A DNA stretch of 64,000 nt, taken from NCBI GenBank assembly GCA_903903985.1, contig CAIVAT010000056.1:1-64000 (forward strand), read 5' to 3'. Below, one piece after another: positions 51,598-61,181 of this stretch. Position 1 is the stretch's first letter. Each line of letters begins with the position of its first letter. The position numbers were made by a program, and so were the translations under genes. The stretch comes from an uncultured Bacteroidales bacterium. Lineage in GTDB: Bacteria; Bacteroidota; Bacteroidia; Bacteroidales; FEN-979. A model generated the notes under the pieces. That model worked only from the letters and a program-made list of their open reading frames with translations, had not been told where the DNA came from and did not search any database.

Positions 51598-53028
51598 CTA
51601 ATTTTTATCCCAGAAAAGTTTTGTTGTAACAAGATCCCCGCCAATAGCGGCAGCAGCAGCAGCACGGTTGGCACCATTCAGGGTCTGTTCTGTGGTAGGA
51701 TAGGTTAAACGTACAGGAAGCGGCGAATTGGCATCGGGTGGTGCAACAAGAGCAGGGAAATCCAATAACCTGAAAGCGGAATAGGAGGTGAATCCACTGT
51801 TATAGAGTGCAATCCATTTTTGCTCTCCAATTTTCTGTTTCCAGGTACCGGTGGCCGATGAATAAGCAACCTTTGTTTGTGCAAGGTACGTAGCGGCATC
51901 TGCCGAGGTTCCGCCCCAATACTCGATAGAAGCTTTGATGGCTTTGTTGTAATGATCCGCGGCAGTTCCACCAACGCTGTAACCCCTTTCAACTCCCTCG
52001 GCCAATAAAAATTCAGCTTCGGCGGCATCAAAGAACATCCCTGCGAAAGTTGGTTCAGTCAAGGCCGGGTTCACATGGGAAAATTTGGTGAAATCGTTCG
52101 ATGCACCATAAATTCCTCCCTTGTAAGTCCCATCACCGATTGTAGTAAAATACAATGGTCTTCTCGGATCATTCCGGTCGTTCATCATGTCCACGAGCGT
52201 GTTGGCGGCGACAAAATCGTTTCTGCCACTCAGCACGAGGTTCTCATTGACAGGATTGTTGTTGGGCTGGGAACTCATGTAAGTCACCGCAGCATTGTCA
52301 GAATTAGCTGAGATCACGTTTGGAGCAGCAGCCTCACAAGTGGATTTTGCCAGGGCAGGTTCTACGTCGGAGAGGATCATACCCATTCTTAATTTAAGGG
52401 AGTTGGCATATTTATACCACAGGTCAGTATTGCCACCATACATGTTATCTGCACTGCCAAAACTACCCTGACTCCTGTCCATCTTTGCAATGGCAGCATT
52501 GAGACGGTCGATCAGGTCCTTGTAAATCGTAAGACCATCATCATATTTAGGTGTAAGGATTGTTTGATTCATCGCCTCTGTATAAGGAACATTCCCAAAT
52601 GTTTCTACAAGAACGCTGAAGGTATAGACCGTCATCACTTCAACAATGGCCAGTTTATTTTGCAGAACTGCGGGACCATCGCCCGGAAGATTGCCTGTTT
52701 CAGTAAGCACCTTTTCGCATTCCTGGAAATTAATCAGGACACTCCTGTAAAGGGTATTCCAGAAATTACCCGGAATCGGGCGGGTTGTGATATCATAATT
52801 GGCTTCATCAATATACGTGGTTTCAGTCCATTGCTGAACGAACATACGGAAATTGTTACTGTTCACATTTGGTGTGACCATTTGATCACACAGATTCAGC
52901 TGGGCAGCGGTAAACAATGATTCACCGGGCACCTTCGTTGGATCTTTGGTGTTGATATTCGTCTCCGGAAGTTTCGAACAGGACGAAAACAGCAAGATGG
53001 TCAGGAAAATTGCAAATATATTTTTCAT
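51598..53028 (-). CDS. SusD/RagB-family nutrient-binding outer-membrane lipoprotein
   Basis: A 476-residue protein with a lipoprotein signal (FAIFLTILLFSSC) and the SusD-like pattern: NINTKDPTKVPGESLFTAAQ, FVQQWTETTYIDEANYDITT, FGNVPYTEAMN and AEAEFLLAEGVERGY. It covers the opening of its SusC partner, encoded ten bases upstream, and binds the nutrient. The SusD-like-2 subgroup without linked glycoside hydrolases often serves peptides or unknown ligands. No degradative enzyme lies nearby, so the ligand is unknown. Confidence 0.9.
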   Translation of the reverse strand: MKNIFAIFLTILLFSSCSKLPETNINTKDPTKVPGESLFTAAQLNLCDQMVTPNVNSNNFRMFVQQWTETTYIDEANYDITTRPIPGNFWNTLYRSVLINFQECEKVLTETGNLPGDGPAVLQNKLAIVEVMTVYTFSVLVETFGNVPYTEAMNQTILTPKYDDGLTIYKDLIDRLNAAIAKMDRSQGSFGSADNMYGGNTDLWYKYANSLKLRMGMILSDVEPALAKSTCEAAAPNVISANSDNAAVTYMSSQPNNNPVNENLVLSGRNDFVAANTLVDMMNDRNDPRRPLYFTTIGDGTYKGGIYGASNDFTKFSHVNPALTEPTFAGMFFDAAEAEFLLAEGVERGYSVGGTAADHYNKAIKASIEYWGGTSADAATYLAQTKVAYSSATGTWKQKIGEQKWIALYNSGFTSYSAFRLLDFPALVAPPDANSPLPVRLTYPTTEQTLNGANRAAAAAAIGGDLVTTKLFWDKN

Positions 53029-53038
53029 GTCTTTAAAA

Positions 53039-56000
53039 TTAGAAGGTGAGTTTTAAGTTTAAACTAAAATCACGGGTTGAAGGCAGTGATCCGGTAGTAT
53101 ATCCTTGAAGGTTTCCAGCTCCCAGTCCTGATTCAGGATCTGCGTAGGGCAGGTTTTTGAAGATGATCCAAAGGTTCGAGGCGACAGCAGTCACAGTCAC
53201 TCCTGTGATAAATGTTTTCTTGAGGATCGAGGAAGGTAAGTTGTACGATAACGATACAGAACGCAGTTTGACATAGGTTGCGTCATAGATAAAGGCTTTG
53301 TTCGGGAGCCTGCCGTAACCGAATGTTCCATAATTGACTGCTGCGATTCTCGTCGTATTTATTTTTCCATCCGGATTTACACCTTCATTGATGAATCCAC
53401 CGCTGTTTGCAGCATATCCCTTGCTGTGGTCGTTCGGATCAACCCATGTGATCGGATCCCTTACCGGGTTTCCGAGGTCGTTCAGATAGGAAGTTTCTTT
53501 GTACAAACCCGTAGCAAGTCCGTAATACATGTCAAGTGAGAAGATATCTCCGCCGCTCTGAAAATCGATCAGGAAGTTAAATGCCCAGTTCTTGTATGTA
53601 AGTGTGTTATTAAAACCACCCTGCCAGTCGGGGTTTACGTTACCGATAACTTTATCGGAAGTTGTGGTTCTCTGGTATCTTCCGGTAGTGGCATCGATAA
53701 TTCTTTTATGGTCAGCATTGTAGACAAAGTCAGTTCCGTAGATTACACCATAAGGTTGTCCAACCATGGCATTGATGGTAACACCGCCCTGGAAGGAACC
53801 CAGCTGAAGGTTGTTGACACCTTCCAGCAAACTGACAACTTCATTGTAGTTCTTGGACCAGTTCAGGGTCATATCCCATCTGAAATCTTTGGTTTTTATA
53901 GCCGTTCCATGGAGGGCAAGTTCGATACCCTTGTTCTGGATTTCACCTGCGTTGATTGTCTTGACGTTGTATCCGGTGGCTGTTGAAACCGGAAGTGGCA
54001 GGATTTGGTTGATGGTGTTGGTTTTGTATAGAGCCAGGTCAAAACCGAGCCTTCTGCCGAAAAAGTACATTTCAAGACCACCTTCAATACTCTTTGTGTT
54101 TTCCGGTTTAAGGTCCGGGTTTTTCTGTGTTGTTGGAACCGTAGTGGTCAGTCCGTTGAAAGGCGATAAAATAAGGTAGTTGTCAACAAGCTGATCAAAT
54201 CCGGGGCTGTTTCCGACCTCTGCATAATTTAACCTGACTTTACCGAAAGAAAGCCATTTGGCATCAGGCATAATGTTGGAGAAGATAAAACTTCCGGCAA
54301 CTGACGGATAATAATATGAGTTGTTTTTTTCAGGAAGCGTGGATGACTGGTCGCGTCGGATGGTAGCATCCAGGTAGAGGTAGTTTTTAAATCCCAATGA
54401 AGCGCTGGCATAAAGGCCGATCACCTTCACCTGGGAAGCAAGTTCCTTTGGAAGCGGCAGCGGGCCTGCGCTGTTTTGCAGGGAATACAGTTCGGGAACG
54501 GATAAACCACTGTTTGTTGATGAGATCAAACGGCTGTAGTTTGTCTTCCTGATGTTCATCCCCAGAACGGCCTTCAGGTTAAATGATTTGGACAAATCCT
54601 TATTGAAATTGGCCATAGCGTCGTAATTGAATTCGCTGAAAGTAATGTCCCTTCTCAGGTATCCTGATCCGGCATCGCTTCTTCCTGCGCTACCGTCAGC
54701 GCCGGTTCCAATGCCAAAGGTCCCGGGTACACTACCCACGGCTCTTCTCTCTTCCTGCATTTCTGAATAGGTGTCAACCGAAATACGGCCGAAAATGTTC
54801 AACCAGTCGGCGATTTTATAGGTAAGGGCCGTATTGCCGATAAAACGGTTTCTTGAATCGTTTTCATAGTTTTGATAACGGGTCCAGTATGGATTATCCC
54901 AGTAGATCGGAGTGGCATTGGAAGGGTCGGCATAGTTCCAGGTTATGTTACGCAGGGTCTTGTCATACATTTCCTTTTGCTCTTTAATATCCACATTGAC
55001 CCCGTACCACTGGCGGAAGGATCCCATGATGTTGTCATTGTAACCTGTTGAGTTACGGCCTGTTCCCTTGTTGATGGAATAGTTGCCGTATCCCGAAACC
55101 GTTAACCGGTCGTTCACATTCCAGGTAGCATTCAGGGCGACATTGTTTTTTGTCAGTTTGCTGTTGGGCATGATCCCGTTTTGGGTAAAATTCGTATATG
55201 ACATACGGTAGTTGCCACCTTTGAACGAGTTTTCAATGGCGAGCGAATTGACAAAGGTTGATGCGTTTTCGAAGAAGGTGATCGGTCCGTTGTCGGCAGC
55301 CTTCCAGGGGGTTGCTTTCAGATAATTCGGAGATTCCGGGTCAACAGCATCCCATTGGTATACCGGTTTGCCATCGAATTTGGCTCCATACGAAGCATCT
55401 TCAGATGTAACGGCCCATTGGGTTAATTTACTGGTCGCAGGATCTTTCGGATCAACGGTGATGGTCCCATCGGCATTGATATACCTCATATACCAGTAGC
55501 CGCCAGGGCCGTCATAGTATTGTCCATATCCTTCACCGTAGTCTTTTTGATACTCAACCATGGTGGATTTATCAACGATACCCACCTGTGCACTGGTGTT
55601 GAAGGTAACGCCGATTCCTTTTCTCTGTTCTCCGGCAGCTTTTACTCCCTTTTTGGTGGTGATCATGATCACTCCGTTTGCAGCACGTGAACCGTACAAA
55701 GCGGTAGCGGCCGATCCTTTCAGCACGTTGATGTTGTCAATGTCTTCCGGATTGATATCTGATGCGGCATTACCAAAGTCATATCCGGTTCCGGCCTGCT
55801 GTTGTGAGGTTGAGTTCGTGATGTCATTGTTAACAGGCACCCCGTCAATAACAAATAAAGCCTGGTTGTTGCCGGTCAATGATTTGCTGCCCCTCAAAAG
55901 GACGTTGGTGGAACCACCCATGTTGGTGGTCGTCTTAACCTGAACACCGGCAACTCTGCCGGAAAGTCCGTTGACAAAGTTGTCAGTTTTAACGATATTG

Positions 56001-56392
56001 AGATCTCCACCTTTTACCTCCTGGGTGGCATACCCAAGTGATTTCTTTTCACGCGGAATACCGAGAGCTGTTACAACAACTCCTTCAAGTTCCTGAACAC
56101 TGGGTTCCAGCACAACGTTGACGACATTGTCGGTGCCAAGTGTTACCTCCTTGGTTACCATCCCAACATAGGAGATAAGCAGGATGTCTTTATCCTTAGG
56201 CACAGTGAGGGAAAACTTCCCGTCGATATCGGTAATTGCCCCGACAGCAGTGCCTTTAACGAGGACGGTTGCTCCCGGAATTCCGGAGCCATCATCTGAA
56301 CTCGTAACCTTGCCCGAAATTGTTCGCTGGGCATGGGCAACTTGCAACCCTATGAAAAGCATAAGGGCAAGGAAAATCGTAAATTTTCTCAT
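53039..56392 (-). CDS. SusC/RagA-family TonB-linked outer-membrane transporter
   Basis: A 1117-residue protein: signal peptide (1-21), CarboxypepD_reg domain (about 23-95, RTISGKVTSSDDGSGIPGAT), a plug with the SusC signature segments GVQVKTTTNMGGSTNVLLRG, INVLKGSAATALYGSRAANG and VIMITTKKG, and a barrel ending DFSLNLKLTF. It transports the ligand captured by the adjacent SusD-like protein, energised by TonB-ExbBD. No anti-sigma/sigma pair or hybrid two-component regulator is adjacent. Confidence 0.95.
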   Translation of the reverse strand: MRKFTIFLALMLFIGLQVAHAQRTISGKVTSSDDGSGIPGATVLVKGTAVGAITDIDGKFSLTVPKDKDILLISYVGMVTKEVTLGTDNVVNVVLEPSVQELEGVVVTALGIPREKKSLGYATQEVKGGDLNIVKTDNFVNGLSGRVAGVQVKTTTNMGGSTNVLLRGSKSLTGNNQALFVIDGVPVNNDITNSTSQQQAGTGYDFGNAASDINPEDIDNINVLKGSAATALYGSRAANGVIMITTKKGVKAAGEQRKGIGVTFNTSAQVGIVDKSTMVEYQKDYGEGYGQYYDGPGGYWYMRYINADGTITVDPKDPATSKLTQWAVTSEDASYGAKFDGKPVYQWDAVDPESPNYLKATPWKAADNGPITFFENASTFVNSLAIENSFKGGNYRMSYTNFTQNGIMPNSKLTKNNVALNATWNVNDRLTVSGYGNYSINKGTGRNSTGYNDNIMGSFRQWYGVNVDIKEQKEMYDKTLRNITWNYADPSNATPIYWDNPYWTRYQNYENDSRNRFIGNTALTYKIADWLNIFGRISVDTYSEMQEERRAVGSVPGTFGIGTGADGSAGRSDAGSGYLRRDITFSEFNYDAMANFNKDLSKSFNLKAVLGMNIRKTNYSRLISSTNSGLSVPELYSLQNSAGPLPLPKELASQVKVIGLYASASLGFKNYLYLDATIRRDQSSTLPEKNNSYYYPSVAGSFIFSNIMPDAKWLSFGKVRLNYAEVGNSPGFDQLVDNYLILSPFNGLTTTVPTTQKNPDLKPENTKSIEGGLEMYFFGRRLGFDLALYKTNTINQILPLPVSTATGYNVKTINAGEIQNKGIELALHGTAIKTKDFRWDMTLNWSKNYNEVVSLLEGVNNLQLGSFQGGVTINAMVGQPYGVIYGTDFVYNADHKRIIDATTGRYQRTTTSDKVIGNVNPDWQGGFNNTLTYKNWAFNFLIDFQSGGDIFSLDMYYGLATGLYKETSYLNDLGNPVRDPITWVDPNDHSKGYAANSGGFINEGVNPDGKINTTRIAAVNYGTFGYGRLPNKAFIYDATYVKLRSVSLSYNLPSSILKKTFITGVTVTAVASNLWIIFKNLPYADPESGLGAGNLQGYTTGSLPSTRDFSLNLKLTF

Positions 56393-56511
56393 ACAGTTTG
56401 ATTTTTGTTAGTAAATGTGTGAATAATCCGTGACATAAAAAATTTCGTTGTTAGGGTAAAATTTCTTCCTTGAAAAAATTTCGTAAAGTTTGTGATAGCT
56501 CTAGTGCGTTG

Positions 56512-56542
56512 CAATTTTACGTAATACTTTCATTAAAACCAA
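56512..56542 (-). promoter_or_regulatory. Candidate SusC promoter
   Basis: On the minus strand TTG (56540-56542), 20 bases, then TAAAATTG (56512-56519), one mismatch from TAnnTTTG. This gives a leader of about 110 bases. The rest of the 204-base gap is AT-rich. Confidence 0.4.
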
Positions 56543-56596
56543 CAAGATTTTAACAATTAATTAATAATTTTTTAACATCTTTTTAACTTTTGCAAA

Positions 56597-57097
56597 TTAT
56601 ACCTGATTCTTGCCCGCTCCTTCAGGGGATGGGATTCCACTTCTTCTTGTAGTAGAAGGGGTTAGAGAATGAGGTGCCCTGTAGAAAAGGCCGAAAAGGA
56701 AAACCAAAATGATATAGATGGCTACGGATACAATGGGGGTGGATGGATTGAATAACTGCCATGTGGCAATGAGCAGGCAGGAGATTCCCAAAAAGTAATA
56801 CCCGATCCTGCGCATTTTCCATAACAATAAAACACCGGTAAAAGCAAAACCGTGCAGTAAGAAACCGGCGCTGAAGGTCAACAAGGTTTGTGTAACGGTG
56901 AACCCGCCGGTTGCTATGTAATGGTTTGTTACGCCGGTGATCCAGCCGGAGTTGAACATTCCGGCCAGGAAAAGCAATGACAGGATTCCAAAATAAACAA
57001 AGGAAACAAGGCACAACATGGTGAGAAGTACCGGGCGGCGCCTGGTTTTGGCTGGTTCAGATGCTATGTTCGGTTCGGTCTCTCCGCTCATAATCAA
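56597..57097 (-). CDS. Small polytopic membrane protein, unknown (paralogue of the next)
   Basis: A 166-residue protein with four hydrophobic segments (about 25-45, 65-85, 88-108, 115-140) and a basic tail. RRRPVLLTMLCLVSFVYFG near the N-terminus matches LRPTLLTVLCILTFIGSG in the gene upstream, so the two are tandem paralogues. I do not recognise a named family. Overlaps the upstream gene by four bases; third gene of a short membrane-protein operon. Confidence 0.65.
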   Translation of the reverse strand: MIMSGETEPNIASEPAKTRRRPVLLTMLCLVSFVYFGILSLLFLAGMFNSGWITGVTNHYIATGGFTVTQTLLTFSAGFLLHGFAFTGVLLLWKMRRIGYYFLGISCLLIATWQLFNPSTPIVSVAIYIILVFLFGLFYRAPHSLTPSTTRRSGIPSPEGAGKNQV

Positions 57098-57534
57098 TTC
57101 ATGAATTTCAGGTTCATGCTGTAAAGAACGATGAAAAGCCCCGAGAAAAACAGATCGGGAAGGCCTGGACTGGGCTGTTTCATGAAATACATGGGTGCAA
57201 GAATCAAAAGGACCTGGGAGATGGTATATACATGAAAGCCAGTTTTTTTCATATGGATCATCAGGAAGGCACCTGCAAGCGAGCCGGCATAAAATATTCC
57301 GGAAACCAGGAAAAAAAGTGGTCTTGCTTCAAGCAATGTCTCCACTCCCGGAAGTTTGAATTTTTCGGAAAACACCTGGACAACTTCCACAAATGTGTCA
57401 TAAAATCCTGCAATGGCAAGGCTTGAGATCAAATTCATCCCGCTGCCGATAAAGGTCAGGATGCATAGAACGGTCAGGAGGGTTGGCCGCAAGGGCTTTG
57501 ATTCCGGCAGATACGGGGGAGTAATTTCTTCCAT
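57094..57534 (-). CDS. Small polytopic membrane protein, unknown
   Basis: A 146-residue protein with four hydrophobic segments and the N-terminal pattern YLPESKPLRPTLLTVLCILT. It is a paralogue of the gene after it (56597-57097). A basic loop (MIHMKKTGFHVYTISQVLLI) divides the second and third segments. No catalytic residues are apparent. Translationally coupled on both sides (2-base gap and 4-base overlap). Confidence 0.65.
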   Translation of the reverse strand: MEEITPPYLPESKPLRPTLLTVLCILTFIGSGMNLISSLAIAGFYDTFVEVVQVFSEKFKLPGVETLLEARPLFFLVSGIFYAGSLAGAFLMIHMKKTGFHVYTISQVLLILAPMYFMKQPSPGLPDLFFSGLFIVLYSMNLKFMN

Positions 57535-57536
57535 TG

Positions 57537-57932
57537 CTATGCGTCAAAATTTGATTTATCACCAGTGTACACCGCATTTCCGAACCCAAGGACCGGAATA
57601 AAAATAAACCTGAAAAAAAACAGGCCAACCGTGAATCCGGTTCCCTTTCCAAAGCTTTTTGACAATCCATCCAGAATGAGAATGTAAATGACCACATTTA
57701 CGATTGGAATAAGCATCAGCAGGATGTACCACCATGGCTTACCTGCGATTTTTATCCCGATCAGGTAGTTGTATATCGGGATAATGGCAGCCCATCCGGG
57801 TTCTCCTGCTTTCTGAAACATATACCACGCGCCGACGATCTCGACGACAGCAATCATGATACAGAAAATAATGATCGGAATGATCAGGGCCACAATAAAG
57901 GGCCAGAACGGAAATGAATCTGAGAAATCCAT
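57537..57932 (-). CDS. DUF5684-like membrane protein
   Basis: A 131-residue protein from ATG 57932 (MDFSDSFPFW); an upstream ATG at 57971 adds residues encoded by repeat DNA. It has four hydrophobic segments and the motif WYMFQKAGEPGWAAIIPIYNYLIGIKIAGKPWWY, split here as FQKAGEPGWAAIIPIYN, which is typical of DUF5684 proteins that are often found beside signal peptidase genes. Function unknown. First of the three-gene membrane operon. Confidence 0.75.
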   Translation of the reverse strand: MDFSDSFPFWPFIVALIIPIIIFCIMIAVVEIVGAWYMFQKAGEPGWAAIIPIYNYLIGIKIAGKPWWYILLMLIPIVNVVIYILILDGLSKSFGKGTGFTVGLFFFRFIFIPVLGFGNAVYTGDKSNFDA

Positions 57933-57965
57933 GGTGGAAGTATTAAAGAATTTACGATTTACGAT

Positions 57966-58074
57966 TGACAAGTGACAAATGAGATTACGAATATAGGAAA
58001 AACGGAAAGAAGAATCAAAAAAATCAGAATTTCAGATCTGTTTCCCGTATTCAATTTTCATTTGTCACTTGTCA
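57966..58074. repeat. 17-bp inverted repeat pair flanking about 75 bases
   Basis: TGACAAGTGACAAATGA (57966-57982) is the exact reverse complement of 58058-58074. The right arm and a following TTTGTCATT copy run up to the hutH stop codon at 58082. The left side continues into TTTACGATTTACGATT, another dispersed unit. Confidence 0.75.
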
Positions 58075-58081
58075 TTTGTCA

Positions 58082-59605
58082 TTATTCCAATCTTCCTACA
58101 AGCTTTTCAACTTCATTCAGGATCTCGCAAGATTTCACGAGTTCTTTCATGGCGTTATGATCGGGATAGAGGGGACGGTCAACTTCAAGAAAGGCAACAT
58201 GTTTTCTGATCACTTCCTTGGCTTTCGAAACGCCTTTCCCGAAGGTATATTCCCTGAAATCGAGTGCCTGGGCTGCAGCCATCAGTTCGATCCCAAGAAT
58301 GCCATACGCATTGTCGAGGATCTGGAAATTCTTCAGGGCAGTATTCATTCCCATGGAAACAAAATCTTCCTGATCGGCGGCGGCAGGGATCGACTGGATC
58401 GAAGCCGGGGCAGAAAGGATTCTCTGTTCAACGATCTGCATGTCAGCAGTATACTGACTGAGCATGAGGCCACTGAACATCCCTGCACCTTTGGTAAGGA
58501 ATGCCGGAAGTCCAACGCTCAACGCAGGATTATTCAACCGGTTCATGCGGCGCTCGCTCATCACGCTGACCATGGTGATCACATAGCCCGCCATATCCAT
58601 TGGAACTGAAACGGGTGAGCCCTGGAAATTGGCTCCGGAAAGCTGAAGATTTTCATCAGGGAAGAAGATGGGATTATCTCCTACGCCGTTTAACTCAATT
58701 TCAACCTGTGAACGGGCATAAGCCAGCGCATCGTGAGCCGCCCCGATTACCTGGGGGGTTGAACGCATGGAATAAGCGTCTTGTACCTTGCATTTTACTT
58801 TCCCCTCGACGAGGTCACCTCCCATGACGCATTTCAGGATGGCCGCAGCACTGCGAACCGCACCCTTGAATCCACGTATTTCATGAAGTTTAGGGCTGTA
58901 TGGCCGCATGTTTGCCTTCATGGCTTCGAGCGACATGGAAGCCGCTATTTCAGCCTGTTTGAGCCAGTTGTTTGCATCGAACAGGAAGAGGGCGCTCATG
59001 GCGGTCAGTACGTTTGATCCGTTGATCGTTGCGAGTCCATCACGGGCCTGCAAACCGGGAACAGGAATTCCTGCTGCATCTAGGGCCTCATTCCCGGGCA
59101 TCAGTTTTCCCTGATAATATGCCTGGCCCTCGCCCATCATCAACAAGGCGATCTGAGACATCGGTGCCAGGTCTCCGCAGGCACCTACAGAACCTTTCTG
59201 ACAAACCATGGGAGTGACCCCTTTGTTGAGCATGTCAACAAGGGTTTGTGTGATTTCAAGACGCGAACCGGAATTGCCATGTGCATGCACATTGATGCGT
59301 CCCAGCATGGCTCCGCGTACCCAGTCGAGGGGCATCGGATCACCGATGCCGGCGGCATGATTGTATATCAGGTATTTCTGGAAGTCTTTGACCTGGTCGT
59401 CATTCAATACCATTTCGGAAAACTCCCCGATTCCGGTATTTACACCATACATGATCTCATGCGCCTGAATTTTCCGCTCAAGCATGGCCCTGCATTTGTG
59501 TATCCGTTCAATCGCAGCCGCATCCAGTTCTACTTTTTCATTGTAACGTGCAACCCTGACGACATCTTCAATGGTCAGGCCTGCTCCTTTTATAATCAGT
59601 GTCAT
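58082..59605 (-). CDS. hutH: Histidine/aromatic amino acid ammonia-lyase with Cys in the MIO triad
   Basis: A 507-residue MIO lyase from ATG 59605 (MTLIIKGAGLTIEDVVRVAR). The autocatalytic triad, Ala-Ser-Gly in nearly all relatives, is Ala142-Cys143-Gly144 here (GSVGACGDLAPMS), at exactly the positions of Pseudomonas HutH. Cys can replace Ser in that enzyme with activity kept. His83 (NHAAGIG) matches histidine lyases, but residue 82 is Asn rather than Ser, and the NQEDH segment is DQEDF. Substrate may be histidine or another aromatic amino acid. No other hut genes are adjacent; hisS lies upstream. Confidence 0.85.
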   Translation of the reverse strand: MTLIIKGAGLTIEDVVRVARYNEKVELDAAAIERIHKCRAMLERKIQAHEIMYGVNTGIGEFSEMVLNDDQVKDFQKYLIYNHAAGIGDPMPLDWVRGAMLGRINVHAHGNSGSRLEITQTLVDMLNKGVTPMVCQKGSVGACGDLAPMSQIALLMMGEGQAYYQGKLMPGNEALDAAGIPVPGLQARDGLATINGSNVLTAMSALFLFDANNWLKQAEIAASMSLEAMKANMRPYSPKLHEIRGFKGAVRSAAAILKCVMGGDLVEGKVKCKVQDAYSMRSTPQVIGAAHDALAYARSQVEIELNGVGDNPIFFPDENLQLSGANFQGSPVSVPMDMAGYVITMVSVMSERRMNRLNNPALSVGLPAFLTKGAGMFSGLMLSQYTADMQIVEQRILSAPASIQSIPAAADQEDFVSMGMNTALKNFQILDNAYGILGIELMAAAQALDFREYTFGKGVSKAKEVIRKHVAFLEVDRPLYPDHNAMKELVKSCEILNEVEKLVGRLE

Positions 59606-59621
59606 AAATGTTAAATTGAAA

Positions 59622-59653
59622 GTTGGTAAGTTGGTAAGTTGGTAAGTTGGTAA
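59622..59653. repeat. Four tandem GTTGGTAA units
   Basis: Four perfect 8-base copies just upstream of the hutH start (minus strand). Copy number may vary between strains. Confidence 0.85.
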
Positions 59654-59741
59654 GCCTGCAAACTTTTTCACTCTGCTCCGATAATCATGCTTCGGGCGCT
59701 GAGAATGGCGGTTGCCCAAGTTCTTTTAACATTTTTCCTGG

Positions 59742-61118
59742 TCATGACAATAATTTAATAACCTCTTCGAGGGTGTTCAATTTCTGCTCTCCGGAATGCA
59801 TATTCTTAACGGTGATTTTCCCGCTTTCCATTTCATCTTTCCCGATAAGGATCACAAAGGGAATGTTTTTCCGGTTGGCATATTCCATCTGTTTCTTCAG
59901 TTTCGCGGCATCCGGGTAGAGTTCTGATGGAATTCCTGCTGATCTCAGACTTGCGAGCAATTTCAGACAATGTTTTTCCTCTTCCGTTCCGAAATTGATA
60001 AACAATGCGCGGGTGGCGGCCTGGATTGTACCAGGAAACAGGTTGAGTTCGGTCATCACATCGCAGATGCGGTCGGCACCAAATGAGATGCCTACGCCCG
60101 ACATGCCAGGGAGGCCGAAAATCCCGGTGAGGTCATCGTAACGCCCGCCGCCGCAGATGCTGCCCATGGCTGCATCCAGGGCCTTCACTTCGATGATGGT
60201 GCCGGTATAGTAACTGAGGCCGCGGGCCAGCGTGATGTCGAAATCAAATTTATTTTTCAGGTTCAAATCTTTCAAAAGGAGCAGCACGGTGCGCATCTCT
60301 TCGAGCCCCTTGCGCCCGGTTTCCGAATCTTTGAAAAATGGGGTCAGGGTGTCAAACTTCTCCTTGATCTTGCCTTCCAGTAAGAGGATGGGCTGGAGTT
60401 TTTCAATGGCTGAATAGGTGAGGCCGTTTTCAACCAGTTCATCCGTCACCTTATCCAAACCTGTTTTATCGAGTTTATCCATGGCCACCGTGATGACGTT
60501 CAGTTTATCAGGCGCCCCGATGGCTTCGGCGATTCCGGCAAGTACCTTGCGGTTGTTGAGTCGGATCAGCACATTGATATCCAGCTTGGTAAATACAGCA
60601 TCAATGATCTGGGCCAGTTCCACTTCGTTCAGCAGGGAGTTGCTGCCGATCACATCCACGTCGCACTGAAAAAACTCACGATAGCGGCCCTTTTGCGGCC
60701 GGTCGGCCCGCCATACAGGTTGTATCTGGTATCGCTTGAACGGAAATATCAGTTCATGCTGGTGCTGTACCACGAAGCGGGCAAACGGAACGGTCAGGTC
60801 GTACCGGAGACCTTTTTCGGCAATGTGTTTGGTGAGGTCAGTCAGTCGTACTGCAGGATCCAGGAAACGGGATGCGGATTCCGGTAAGGCATCGAGATAA
60901 TTCCCTGAATTGAGGATTTTAAAAAGCAGTTTATCTCCTTCCTCGCCATATTTTCCCATCAGGGTCGATAGGTTCTCCATGGCAGGAGTTTCGATGGGCT
61001 GGTAGCCGAATACCTGGAAAACACTGCGGATGATGTCAAAGATATAGTTGCGCCGTATCATTTCGGCGGGCGAAAAATCACGGGTTCCTTTGGGGATGGA
61101 TGGTTTTTGTGAAGCCAC
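59742..61118 (-). CDS. hisS: Histidyl-tRNA synthetase
   Basis: A 458-residue class II synthetase. Conserved parts: [16 protein letters not shown], motif 2 [30 protein letters not shown] in pieces ([17 protein letters not shown]), histidine-binding [14 protein letters not shown] and GGGRYDDL, and an anticodon-binding domain from about residue 365. There is no ATG; GTG 61118 gives the usual start (M)[10 protein letters not shown], and TTG 61136 is the alternative. Essential translation gene, single copy here. Confidence 0.95.
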   Translation of the reverse strand: MASQKPSIPKGTRDFSPAEMIRRNYIFDIIRSVFQVFGYQPIETPAMENLSTLMGKYGEEGDKLLFKILNSGNYLDALPESASRFLDPAVRLTDLTKHIAEKGLRYDLTVPFARFVVQHQHELIFPFKRYQIQPVWRADRPQKGRYREFFQCDVDVIGSNSLLNEVELAQIIDAVFTKLDINVLIRLNNRKVLAGIAEAIGAPDKLNVITVAMDKLDKTGLDKVTDELVENGLTYSAIEKLQPILLLEGKIKEKFDTLTPFFKDSETGRKGLEEMRTVLLLLKDLNLKNKFDFDITLARGLSYYTGTIIEVKALDAAMGSICGGGRYDDLTGIFGLPGMSGVGISFGADRICDVMTELNLFPGTIQAATRALFINFGTEEEKHCLKLLASLRSAGIPSELYPDAAKLKKQMEYANRKNIPFVILIGKDEMESGKITVKNMHSGEQKLNTLEEVIKLLS

Positions 61119-61181
61119 TGGGATGTGTTTGTGCAAATATAAAAAAGTTTCTCACCATTTCACTGTTTCACCATTTCACCG

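Noticed and set aside
55560-55943. Open frame opposite to the SusC gene
   Set aside because: It is antisense to a highly conserved plug region with clear SusC motifs; the same applies to other open frames opposite to long genes.
59622-59653. CRISPR-like array
   Set aside because: The units are 8 bases, contiguous and without spacers, so this is a simple tandem repeat.
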